This document shows positions 57,401-64,000 of a stretch of DNA of 64,000 nt, piece by piece (position 1 is the stretch's first letter; each line of letters begins with the position of its first letter). The stretch spans positions 15,009,578-15,073,577 of the forward strand of contig JAGTTD010000025.1 of NCBI GenBank assembly GCA_018398585.1, in the 5' to 3' direction. The stretch comes from Simmondsia chinensis. Its lineage: Eukaryota > Streptophyta > Magnoliopsida > Caryophyllales > Simmondsiaceae. The notes under the pieces were generated by a model, which made no database searches, had not been told where the DNA came from, and was given only the letters and a program-made list of their open reading frames with translations. The translations under genes and the position numbers were made by a program.

Positions 57401-60400
57401 CTCCAAACAACGGAAAAGGGGAAAACCACTTCCTAGAATGTGGTTTTTCCCCCAAACAAACGGAGCCTAAGTCATAAACAAAAGAATGGCAATACAAATA
57501 TATTTAAATATTTAAATGAGGCATAAACTATGCCAGAAGGCTTAATTCATTCAGAGCTTGATGCAAGTTAATTAAACTGGCTCATTTAACCAATTGCAAG
57601 TAGAGTCCAAACCTAGTAAAACTCAAGCTCAGCAGTTTGTGATTTTTAAACAATCCTAACACGAGTCAAATACGAGCTTAAATTTGTCTAAGCAAATCAA
57701 GATGAGGCCTTAATTAGCAAAACTGAAGCTTGATTTGAGCTTAAATTGAAATATAATGTTACTATACTTTAGCATTGTTTATTAATTAATTATAAACCAT
57801 AGATATCGCATAAATAAAGTTACTAAAGTTTTGCATTGCAGTCAGTACCATTGTATCTATCAGAGATGGCGCCATACAAATACAGAGGATCACTCAACAT
57901 AGGATTCCAGCTATCCATAACAATTGGAATCCTAGTGGCCAACATCCTCAACTACTTCTTTGCGAAGATCTCAGACTGGGGATGGAGGCTAAGTTTGGGC
58001 GGTGCCATGGTACCTGCACTCATCATTACCATTGGTTCCCTCCTCCTCCCTGACACCCCCAACTCCCTCATTGAGCGTGGGCTCCACGCTGAAGCAGCCT
58101 CCAAGCTTAAGAGGATTCGTGGTCTCGATGACGTGTCCGAGGAGTTTGATGATCTAGTTGCAGCAAGTGAGGCATCTAAGCTAGTCGAGCATCCTTGGGC
58201 AAACCTCCTGAGAAGGAAATACAGGTGAGATATTTTTGTCAAGTAACCATCTTTCCTAAAAGTTTAAGCAGATGAGTAAAGGCTCATGAATTGTTTTATA
58301 CTCTAACATGCGTCCTCACGCAAATGTCACAGGCCCACCTCATGCCTTGTGCTTAAATTATTTTTAATATTAAAAGTGGGGGCTGTTAGGATTTGAACTC
58401 GTGACCTCTTAGGCATCATTGCTCTGATTCCATGTCAAAGAACCATCTTTCTTAAAAGGTTAAGCTGATGGATGAAGCCTCAAGAATGCTTTTATACTCT
58501 AATAATTTTATTCCACCATAACCTTAATTAATTGAGTTAGCATTGTGAAATCAAATCATCATCATCAGACATATTGATTGCTCTCATGATGTCATGGATG
58601 TTATCTAACGCATTGCAACAATTGTATTAGTTCTGTTAGGAATATGAATTATTTTTTAAGCCGGATTTTCTAAAAAAAGATATAAAAATACGATTTAGAA
58701 AAATTCATAGAGTTGTTAATTTGTATATCTTCTTTCTTACATGTGACTTGTCAAGGACTCATCTAGTGGCAGATCTGCGATTTTTAATCAAGGGTGCTAA
58801 TAGTTACTAGATATATTCACTATAAAGTAGATAAATAAGATGTACAAATTAAATATATTCTATTTTCATTCACGTTCATAGAAATTTTGTTGAGTATAAT
58901 TGAGAGATAATGGATATTAAAAGATAAGAGATGTTTAGTTTAAAATTTTAAGGGAATCCATCATCTAGGTAGATGAGGGTTGTGTTAAATTTTCACCGGA
59001 CTTTTTTAGGCCCAACCCATGGAGTTGAAACATACGAGGTCCACATATAAGTCCAAGTGGGGGTCCATCCTAAAACAAATTGGCAATAGATGGAGTAACC
59101 AACTAGGCTTATAAGGTGATATCTTCCCTTTCACAACTCCAATGTGGGATTCTGTAAGACTCACATATAGATTCTTCACAGGTTGGTCTTTTATTAATTA
59201 AGAATTCTTATCATTTCAATATACATATAATAGATTACCTTGAGCTTCAAAAGTTCTTCAATTAAGGTATCATTGCAGAAATTTTAATGATTATTTTGTT
59301 AGAAAATGCTAACATGATGCATGACCTCAAAAATCTATCGTACTTTCTTTGAAAATCTAGTGAAATTTGGCTAAACAATTCTGGCATAATGTATGATTTT
59401 GACAATATATAAGTGCCTTTTGCTAAAATCTGGTGAAGTTTTATTGAAATCAGATGACCTTGTGTCAAAAATGTTGATGTAGTGCATATATATCTTCGAA
59501 AGTATGTATGTGTCAATATTTATCTGTGAAAACTTTGCAAGAATTCAACAAAAAATCACAGGATTCAAATAGAGGATACGTAGATTATAAACTTTTTAAG
59601 CCTTAGGCGCTGTTAGCATCAGGTTTATATTATGGAATTGCAATTTCAATCCCAGTAATGATGAATTAGAATTAAGATGGAACTGAAATTTTGTCGTTTG
59701 GATGATAAAAATAATCAAAATTTAGAATTATAGCTTCATAACAATTTGAATCATCTCGGATTCTAAGTTAATCAAGTTAGATCATTTTGGGTTTTTATTT
59801 AGTTAGGATCGGGTTTCAGTTATGACTAAGGTTTACATATGGTTCCATATGTAATAAATTTAAATTGCAATTTGATTCCGTGCAAGTGAGGTTTACATAT
59901 GGTTCCATTGTACAGCCAAGCAAAATTAGGCATGTATATTTATACTTCCTTCTTACAACTTGGATGTAAAACTTAGTAAAAACTCACTGTTAGGATATTA
60001 TATTATCTCAAAATTAATATTAATTGATAGAATCAATATTTAATTTGTGTGATATGATTTGGGTAGATTTGATTGTAAATTGAATGAGATTAAGTTACCT
60101 AATTTGATTGTAATCGAGATTAGATAACTTACTCATAAATAAGGTTGAGGGTTCTTGTTTGAAGTGGTGAAAAACAAAGGAAAAAATGTGAGGCTAGGGT
60201 TTTGTAAAGGCGTGCTGGGCAAGGGGGGAGATTGAGAGGTATGTTGATTAAGCGGCATTGATGAGGTTTGTAGCCTCCTCTAACCAAAACTATATTTTGA
60301 GAGGGTTGGTAGCTCATCATGCAGAAGCTACATTGAAGAGGGTTGGTGACTTACCGTGCAGGAGTTACACTTTGAGAGGGTTGGTGGCTCGCCGTGCAGA

Positions 60401-61705
60401 AGCTACATTGAAGAGGGTTGGTGACTTACCGTGCAGTAGTTACACTTTGAGAGGGTTGGTGGCTCGCTGTGCAGAAGCTGCATTGAAGAGGGTAGGTGAC
60501 TCACCGTGTAGTAGTTACACTTTGAGAATGTTGATAGCTCGCCGTATAAAAGCTACATTAAAGAGGGTTGGTGACTCGCTGTAGTACACTTGGAAAGAGT
60601 TGGTGACTTACAGCGCAATAGCCACAATGATGTTGATGATGATTGTATGGGGGTTGGGGGATATAATTAGAGATTATAATCCTTATTTTCATAGTGGATT
60701 GAGGCATCCATTTGGTTTTTTCCCTCTAGTTGAGAGAGGTTTCCACGTTAATCGTGTGTTGTTTTTCTTTGTTTTGTTGATTTTACGATTCCGTTGTACT
60801 TGATTGTGTGAATTATTCCAACACTCACATATGGATTTTCAAACAACAGGCCGCACCTAACCATGGCAGTGGCAATCCCCTTCTTCCAACAGCTTACAGG
60901 GATTAATGTTATAATGTTCTATGCTCCGGTATTGTTCAAGACGATAGGGTTCGAGGATAATGCATCGTTGATGTCAGCAGTGATCACTGGAGTTGTGAAT
61001 GTAGGGGCCACAGTGGTATCCATTTACGGTGTTGACAGATGGGGCCGGAGGTTTCTATTTCTTGAGGGAGGAGTTCAGATGCTCATTTGCCAGGTACTAA
61101 TCTTCAGACAGTTTATTTATTTTTGTCACGTATGTACTCAAGTTTTGTATATAATAATACTCTCTTGATGATATATTAACAATGTAACTTCCATTACAAT
61201 GCAGATAATAGTAGCAATATGCATAGGTGTGAAGTTTGGGGTGAGCGGCAACGCAGACCACCTCCCAAAATGGTATGCCGTAGTGGTGGTACTTTTCATC
61301 TGCATATATGTGGCAGCATTTGCTTGGTCATGGGGACCGCTAGGATGGCTGGTGCCATCAGAGATATTCCCGTTAGAGATCCGGTCAGCAGCACAAAGCA
61401 TAAACGTAGCCGTGAACATGCTATTCACATTCGCGGTAGCGCAAGTGTTTTTGACCATGTTGTGCCACCTCAAGTTCGGTCTCTTCCTCTTCTTCGGCTT
61501 CTTTGTGATGGTAATGTCAGTGTTCGTTTACTTATTCCTCCCTGAGACTAAGGGCGTCCCCATTGAAGAGATGAGCCTTGTTTGGAGGAAACATTGGTTC
61601 TGGAGTAGGTATGTCACTGGAGATGAAGACGAGCTACCCTCTAGAGCAACACAAGGACTTGAGATGGGGAAGAGCAACAACGAGCAGGGAGCCAAGTGTG
61701 CATAA
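50491..61705 (+). CDS. STP1: Sugar transport protein, hexose/H+ symporter (five exons)
   Basis: Exons 50491-50620, 52646-52968, 57842-58224, 60850-61093 and 61205-61705 join to an intact 526-residue frame. All introns are GT-AG. The product is a 12-span plasma-membrane monosaccharide/proton symporter of the major facilitator superfamily. Visible hallmarks: Asp39 in [10 protein letters not shown] and Arg139 in GRILLGFG (the proton-coupling pair known from STP10), Cys74 and Cys447 (the lid disulfide of this family), KLGRKSS and VDRWGRR loops, [58 protein letters not shown] and PETKG. Length and the C-terminal LEMGK motif fit STP1/sugar carrier C. It would import glucose and related hexoses from the cell wall space. 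The gene is stretched to 11.2 kb by transposons in introns. Confidence 0.93.
51680..52281 (+). mobile_element. TRIM-like LTR element in intron 1
   Basis: Two related segments (about 51690-51908 and 52060-52281) share AGGTTACTCCAYMTATTGCYAATT, GGCTTATATG.GGA/CGAACCTC and GTGAAATTTAACA-like ends. The first is followed by ATGGTATTAGAGCAGG at 51907, a tRNA-Met-type primer-binding site with one change. There is no coding sequence. Exact edges and TSD are uncertain. Confidence 0.6.
52282..52495 (+). repeat. Extra TRIM LTR-like copy in intron 1
   Basis: Bases 52325-52443 are a third, partial copy of the TRIM LTR. The phrase GAAAATGTGTTCGTAATGAAGCAYAGTGTC follows the second LTR (52283) and again this copy (52445), so LTR plus flank were duplicated in tandem. 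Confidence 0.6.
52646..52968 (+). CDS. STP1: STP1-like exon 2
   Basis: Codons 44-151, from GGVTSM to GVGFANQ. It contains the extracellular lid with Cys74 (NQYCKFD), spans 2-4 and Arg139. The acceptor is TTGGTGAAG; the donor at 52969 is GTATGC. Confidence 0.92.
52969..54242. other. Intron 2, first part: AT-rich, no feature
   Basis: Very AT-rich intron sequence with an A-run at 53232-53244. The frame at 53951-54163 is a chance product. No repeat family was recognised. Confidence 0.5.
54243..54442 (+). mobile_element. tRNA-derived SINE in intron 2
   Basis: GGTCTTTGCCTCGGTGGTAAGAAGC fits an A box, and CTAGAGTTTGATTTCCCC about 45 bases later fits a B box. The body ends in a run of about 29 A (54414-54442). 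These are the parts of a Pol III SINE. I found no clear TSD. Confidence 0.65.
54703..54907 (+). repeat. 5' LTR, 205 bp
   Basis: TGTTACATG to GGTGTACCA. A TATA box TATAAATA at 54732 is followed by a CT-rich leader (54790-54850). The LTR shares TTAGTATAAATAGG with the LTR at 3804. Confidence 0.88.
55297..55896 (+). CDS. RRM-domain protein related to polypyrimidine-tract-binding protein, inside the LTR element
   Basis: An uninterrupted 199-codon frame. Residues 3-85 fit one RNA-recognition motif: strand 1 [12 protein letters not shown], helix [18 protein letters not shown], strand 3 VEAQVTYI, helix DAERARNQL, and [15 protein letters not shown] as strand 4 region. The NVLYPIS start and the GRNIYDxCCxLxIxF end are characteristic of the second RRM of PTB proteins, in plants the PTB3/PTBP3 type. 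PTB-family RRMs bind pyrimidine-rich RNA. Residues 90-199 are charged ([20 protein letters not shown]) with no known domain. The aromatic positions of strand 3 are poor, so RNA binding is unproven. It is probably a captured host segment. Confidence 0.65.
   Translation: MEAILLVKIFNVLYPISKDVLHKVFWLYGSLKRIEVTSISYLEVEAQVTYISRTDAERARNQLHGRNIYDDCCTLNIQFFAHSEGIGETQEEVGETKEDVSETLWQKLEQSLQRLIPLTQVTPQIRKDVLETKQDQPKVATEPLRVQDQPIKEKECVSMEDVKEQVVGLSSNTRSTSSEDVIGVPRPRISALHIEIDVL
56408..56444 (+). promoter_or_regulatory. Hairpin plus polypurine tract before 3' LTR
   Basis: CTTCCTTG-AGGG-CAAGGAAG is a perfect 8-bp stem (56408-56427). It is followed by TCTTTTGGGGGAAGTAT ending at the LTR. The layout is the same as at 3762-3803 and 13946-13982. 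Confidence 0.7.
56445..56649 (+). repeat. 3' LTR, 205 bp
   Basis: TGTTACATG to GGTGTAACA, followed by TSD TATTT. About 96% identical to the 5' copy by eye. Confidence 0.88.
56758..57467. mobile_element. Tourist-like MITE in intron 2
   Basis: Ends GGCTCCATTTGTTT and (reverse complement) GGCTCCGTTTGTTT with TSD TAA (56755-56757 and 57468-57470), as in PIF/Harbinger-derived MITEs. Inner arms (TTTTCC...GGAAAA) extend the inverted repeat. The middle, about 56960-57280, looks like a further AT-rich insertion. Confidence 0.75.
57842..58224 (+). CDS. STP1: STP1-like exon 3
   Basis: Codons 152-278, from [16 protein letters not shown] to LLRRKYR. It encodes spans 5 and 6 and the central cytoplasmic loop with [20 protein letters not shown]. 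Here the first loop of the family motif reads [14 protein letters not shown]. The donor at 58225 is GTGAGA. Confidence 0.92.
58237..58504 (-). mobile_element. SMART-like miniature LTR retrotransposon in intron 3
   Basis: Two 72-bp direct repeats (58237-58308 and 58433-58504), each TGTCAA...CTAA(C/T)A, lie within a perfect TSD ATTTT (58232-58236 and 58505-58509). On the minus strand TGGAATCAGAGC (58432-58421) adjoins the right repeat as a tRNA-Met-type primer-binding site, so the element reads on the minus strand. Total length 268 bp, no coding capacity. The LTRs differ at about 13 sites, so it is old. It starts 12 bases after the intron 3 donor. Confidence 0.8.
58970..59175 (-). repeat. TRIM-like LTR fragment in intron 3
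   Basis: Read on the minus strand, GGTTACTCCATCTATTGCCAATTTG, CTTATATGTGGACCTCGTATG and GGGTTGGGCCTAAAA match the TRIM copies of intron 1 (51760-51895). No primer-binding site is evident. Confidence 0.6.
59176..59987. other. Intron 3 middle part, no gene seen
   Basis: AT-rich. Bases 59260-59500 repeat phrases like AAAATCTRGTGAARTTT about three times, related to sequence near 57000-57150. The phrase AGGTTTACATATGGTTCCAT occurs twice (59829 and 59890). Confidence 0.4.
59988..60823 (+). repeat. Solo LTR in intron 3, ending 26 bp before exon 4
   Basis: TGTTAGGATATT to ATTATTCCAACA, 836 bp, with a perfect TSD CTCAC (59983-59987 and 60824-60828). It includes a TATA-like CATAAATAAGG (60134) and a 75-bp minisatellite (60294-60634). 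The same LTR family occurs, rearranged, at 48470-49590. Confidence 0.85.
60294..60634 (+). repeat. 75-bp minisatellite within the solo LTR
   Basis: Alternating units like TTGAGAGGGTTGGTGGCTCGCCGTGCAGAAGCTACA and TGAAGAGGGTTGGTGACTTACCGTGCAGTAGTTACAC repeat about 4.5 times. The unit is a multiple of three, so a frame (60258-60584) stays open through it with a 25-residue repeat. I do not regard this as a gene. Confidence 0.75.
60850..61093 (+). CDS. STP1: STP1-like exon 4
   Basis: Codons 279-360, from [20 protein letters not shown] to GGVQMLICQ. It carries the sugar-binding QQLTGIN motif of span 7 and VDRWGRR between spans 8 and 9. The acceptor AAACAACAG lies 26 bases after a solo LTR. Confidence 0.92.
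61205..61705 (+). CDS. STP1: STP1-like exon 5
   Basis: Codons 361-526 and the TAA. It contains [20 protein letters not shown] (spans 10-11), Cys447 of the lid disulfide, the PETKG motif after span 12 and a hydrophilic tail ending in Ala. No AATAAA was seen in the next 60 bases. Confidence 0.92.
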   Translation: MIVAICIGVKFGVSGNADHLPKWYAVVVVLFICIYVAAFAWSWGPLGWLVPSEIFPLEIRSAAQSINVAVNMLFTFAVAQVFLTMLCHLKFGLFLFFGFFVMVMSVFVYLFLPETKGVPIEEMSLVWRKHWFWSRYVTGDEDELPSRATQGLEMGKSNNEQGAKCA

Positions 61706-62614
61706 TATAAATTCAATTGGATACAAAGAAAAGTGTATTTAACTAGCTGCTTTGTTTTTTTTTTTTGAGAACATTTTATATGTATGCAAAATCGAATTGT
61801 GTTTAAATTCATCGGTGTGAACCCAGGTCTTTCCTTCTTTTCTTTTGGAGCAGGTACGAGTATAATGCTGCACCTAGGCATTGCAATTGAACCCAAATCC
61901 ATCGGATATCCATCCAACCCGATTCATTTATAATGGATTTTGATAATGAAAAATGAGTTTTAAATAGATTTGAATTTAAATGTTGATAAATGGGTTTTGG
62001 GTTGGGTTGGATCTGGATGACATCAAATCCAACCCAGACCTGACCCTAATCCGACTTGAAATTATATTTAGTGTATAAGAATAATTGGTTAATAGTTTTT
62101 TGAAAAATTGTCTAGTATCATATTACTATAATTTTAATATTATAATTTTTTCTAGGGTTTAAGTGAGTTATAGATTTGAGTTGGGTATCCATTCCATCAT
62201 ATGGATTTAGATTTGAGTTGAATTTTTATAGAATAATTGAGCTTTTTCTAAATTTGAGTTGGGTCAGATTTTTTTAGGTTGGATTTGAATGGAAGCAAAT
62301 CCGACCCAAATCGGACCCATTGGCATTTCTTGCACCCATACCCGCCTTGCTTCGCACTGGCCTACCATAGCCATTACGTATCAATCCTTATTTATATTTA
62401 CTAATTCAAAAATAGAAAAAAAAATATGTACTCAATTTAATTAAACATTTTTGTATTAAATATTATTGATCTATAATTAATATGATTAGATAAATCATTT
62501 TGTACCTACATTAGGTCAAGTATGGAATGGGTATTAGTAACCGGTTCGACGCCACAAGTAATGGGGTGAGTATGAATATGGTGTTTGTATTCATCAGGGC
62601 AGGTGTGAATATTT
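61706..62614. other. STP1-like 3' flank with direct and inverted phrase repeats
   Basis: The 3' untranslated region begins here. From 61885 to 62335 phrases such as ATCCAACCCGAC and GAGTTGGGT(C/A)TCC recur in both orientations, suggesting an unclassified MITE. No gene was seen. Confidence 0.4.
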
Positions 62615-62619
62615 ATTTC

Positions 62620-62785
62620 ATACCTCTTGGGAAGTCCTTGTATTGCACCCCTCAGGTTGGGGGTACTCGAAAACAGCCTTTCTTCAAGGTGCTAGGGGAA
62701 AGACTGCGTACATCCAACCCCCCTCCCCCAAAACAAAAGCACTTATATAGGAGCCCTTGGGACACTGAGAAAGTTACTTTTACCC
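62620..62785 (+). mobile_element. 5S rRNA-derived SINE, 5'-truncated copy
   Basis: TACCTCTTGGGAAGTCCTTG TATTGCACCCC (62622-62651) matches the last 30 bases of 5S rRNA. It runs straight into CTCAGGTTGGGGGTACTCGA, AAAGACTGCGTACATCC and CCCTTGGGACACTGAG, the tail shared with the RTE LINE. This copy keeps the head-tail junction (CACCCC-TCAGGTTGGGG) that is altered in the other two. Confidence 0.8.
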
Positions 62786-63246
62786 GCGGCAGATGATAGG
62801 GCAGGTAACATGTATAAATTTGAGTGAGGGGTACAAATACGAAGAAAACATCTTCATGACTGCCCTACCACATTGCCATCCCGATATGGCAGGACAAAAT
62901 AAATAATGACTACATGGAAGAATCACAAAGTTGACAAATCTAATATCTGAGTGCTCGCGTGACCCTGCATTGGGACTTAGTATTTGTGACAATCCACAAC
63001 AACTAATTAATTTCAAATTTGAAATAAATTTCAATGAAAATTAATTTGTCATAATTCGTCAAATATATTTCTTGCGAACTAATAACCGTAAACAAAAGTT
63101 TGGAAAAATACAAGAAAATATAAAATTGATACTATATATACGTGCTAAATGTTCCTCCAGTCTTAATTTTTGTACTCTATATAATAAAACAACTAAGTAA
63201 AAAATTAAAAAAAAATGAATGCCTCTACACTAAATCTTTTCCTCAA
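62786..63246. other. Intergenic, no gene seen
   Basis: Mixed then AT-rich DNA. The frame at 62780-63034 (minus) has no recognisable property. Confidence 0.4.
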
Positions 63247-63735
63247 AAGAAACGAGTATTTTTCACTTAAGTATCATAAGATTGATCTTTTATCATAACA
63301 TTTATATTTTAGTATATACAATGAGATACTTCGAAGTTCCAAAATTTTATCACTTGGTACCCTTTGCCGATATCCGAAAATTTATTTTTCAAGAATGCGA
63401 AATTGGAATATGATTTCAATAATGTTATAGGTAACCTCTGTCAAGACATCATGATATTTTGCCAATAGCTGACTTGAAACAATTTTAACAATATATAAGT
63501 TCCATCAATTGGAATCCATCCAATTTTCACTAGAAACATTGACATGACACATATATAATTATGCATCATATCAGTATTTTGTAGGGGCAAGTTGTTGGAT
63601 TTTGACAAAAAAATTCATTAGATTTTGACGTACGTACATAGGTGATAATATTTTTAAATCTCAAAGTATCTCACTAAAATACTTAGATGGTAAATGATTG
63701 AACCTCAAATACTTAAGTGATAAATTTCGAAAAAG
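63247..63735. mobile_element. MITE with about 70-bp inverted repeats
   Basis: CGAGTATTTTTCACTTAAGTATCATAAG...TAGTATATACAATGAGATACTTCGAAG on the left is mirrored on the right. The reverse complement there reads CGAAATTTATCACTTAAGTATTTGAGG...AAGTATTTTAGTGAGATACTTTGAG. The interior is AT-rich without frames. Confidence 0.6.
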
Positions 63736-63749
63736 AAAATATGTGAAAG

Positions 63750-63860
63750 TCAAAAGCTGGAATTGCCAATGAGCCACAACCAGTCAAGGCAAGCACCAGA
63801 AAATATGCCACCTAGTAGAAACAACACCATCAAGTTCCCCAATGCATTCTGCTCCGGTCC
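63750..63860 (-). CDS. Terminal exon of an unidentified minus-strand gene
   Basis: On the minus strand a canonical acceptor (TTTGGCTTTGCAG, 63873-63861) is followed by 36 codons and a TGA (63752-63750). The peptide starts GPEQNALGNL and continues with one strong hydrophobic span (MVLFLLGGIFSGACLDWLWL) and a short polar end. GC content and codon quality stand out from the AT-rich flanks. It looks like the last exon of a membrane-protein gene convergent with STP1. The preceding exon must lie beyond 64000, because the intervening sequence is intron-like and carries an LTR. I do not recognise the protein. Confidence 0.55.
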   Translation of the reverse strand, partial: GPEQNALGNLMVLFLLGGIFSGACLDWLWLIGNSSF

Positions 63861-63910
63861 CTGCAAAGCCAAATGCAAAAATAATAATAAATACTGTTAG
63901 ACAAAAACCT

Positions 63911-64000
63911 TGATGCGGAAGCGTGAAACCCTAATAACTTGATACAATTCAAATAATATGACTCACGTAAAACGAGAAGTAAACAAATATGGAGAAAGAA
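63911..64000 (-). repeat. Start of a copia-type LTR running off the window
   Basis: TGCGGAAGCGTGAAACCC...AATATGACTCACG...AAACGAGAAG...AATATGGAGAAAG resembles the inner edge of the copia LTR at 45194 (TGCGGAAGTGCTGAATCCC...CGACCAAACGAGAA...AATATGGATAAAAG). It is probably an LTR inserted in the neighbouring gene's intron. No primer-binding site precedes it, so it is not the 5' LTR of a complete minus-strand element. Confidence 0.5.

Noticed and set aside
60294..60634. CRISPR-like regular repeats
   Set aside because: The units are contiguous and diverged with no unique spacers; this is a eukaryotic minisatellite in an LTR.

Overview
The window is nuclear DNA of a flowering plant, most likely a eudicot. 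It holds one large intron-rich gene, long AT-rich stretches, and a dense pile of nested plant-type LTR retrotransposons, SINEs, LINE pieces and MITE or foldback repeats. No prokaryotic, organellar or CRISPR-like feature was seen. Everything here was read by eye. LTR ends, target-site duplications (TSDs) and splice sites were checked base by base; family names rest on recognised protein motifs.

Layout. 1-4419: the 3' part of a non-autonomous LTR element whose interior is a broken reading frame of about 930 codons with no gag-pol motif I recognise. 4420-22690: two copies of an AT-rich, internally repetitive, possibly Helitron-type unit. The second copy carries a hairpin-rich insert, a 5'-truncated RTE-type LINE (9341-11647) and a 9.95-kb minus-strand Athila-like Ty3 element (12513-22463). 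24276-34384: a decayed Ty3 chromovirus whose 3' LTR is split by a 4.5-kb gag-protease-only LTR element (29623-34106). 34967-40300: two foldback-like elements, a LINE-like scrap and two 5S rRNA-derived SINEs. 40310-45871: a dead Tork-type Ty1/copia element on the minus strand, with a solo LTR dropped into its reverse-transcriptase gene. 47030-50065: a MITE split by a solo LTR that is itself interrupted.

The only gene that looks functional is a hexose/H+ symporter of the STP1 type, in five exons over 50491-61705. The spliced frame is intact, 526 codons plus stop. Its introns are swollen by transposons: TRIM pieces in intron 1; a SINE, a 1.95-kb LTR element carrying an RRM-like frame related to polypyrimidine-tract-binding proteins, and a MITE in intron 2; a 268-bp SMART-like element right after the intron 3 donor and a solo LTR ending 26 bp before the intron 3 acceptor. 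On the minus strand at 63750-63860 there is a convincing terminal exon of a convergent neighbour that runs out of the window.

The most unusual observations are: (i) a 7-8 bp hairpin with an AGGA/AGGG loop just upstream of the polypurine tract in three different LTR elements, whose stem bases change in a compensatory way; (ii) SINEs built from a 5S rRNA head and a tail matching the 3' end of the local RTE LINE; (iii) the RRM-carrying LTR element with an uninterrupted frame; (iv) the unknown 930-codon frame at the start of the window; and (v) transposons sitting against both splice sites of STP intron 3.
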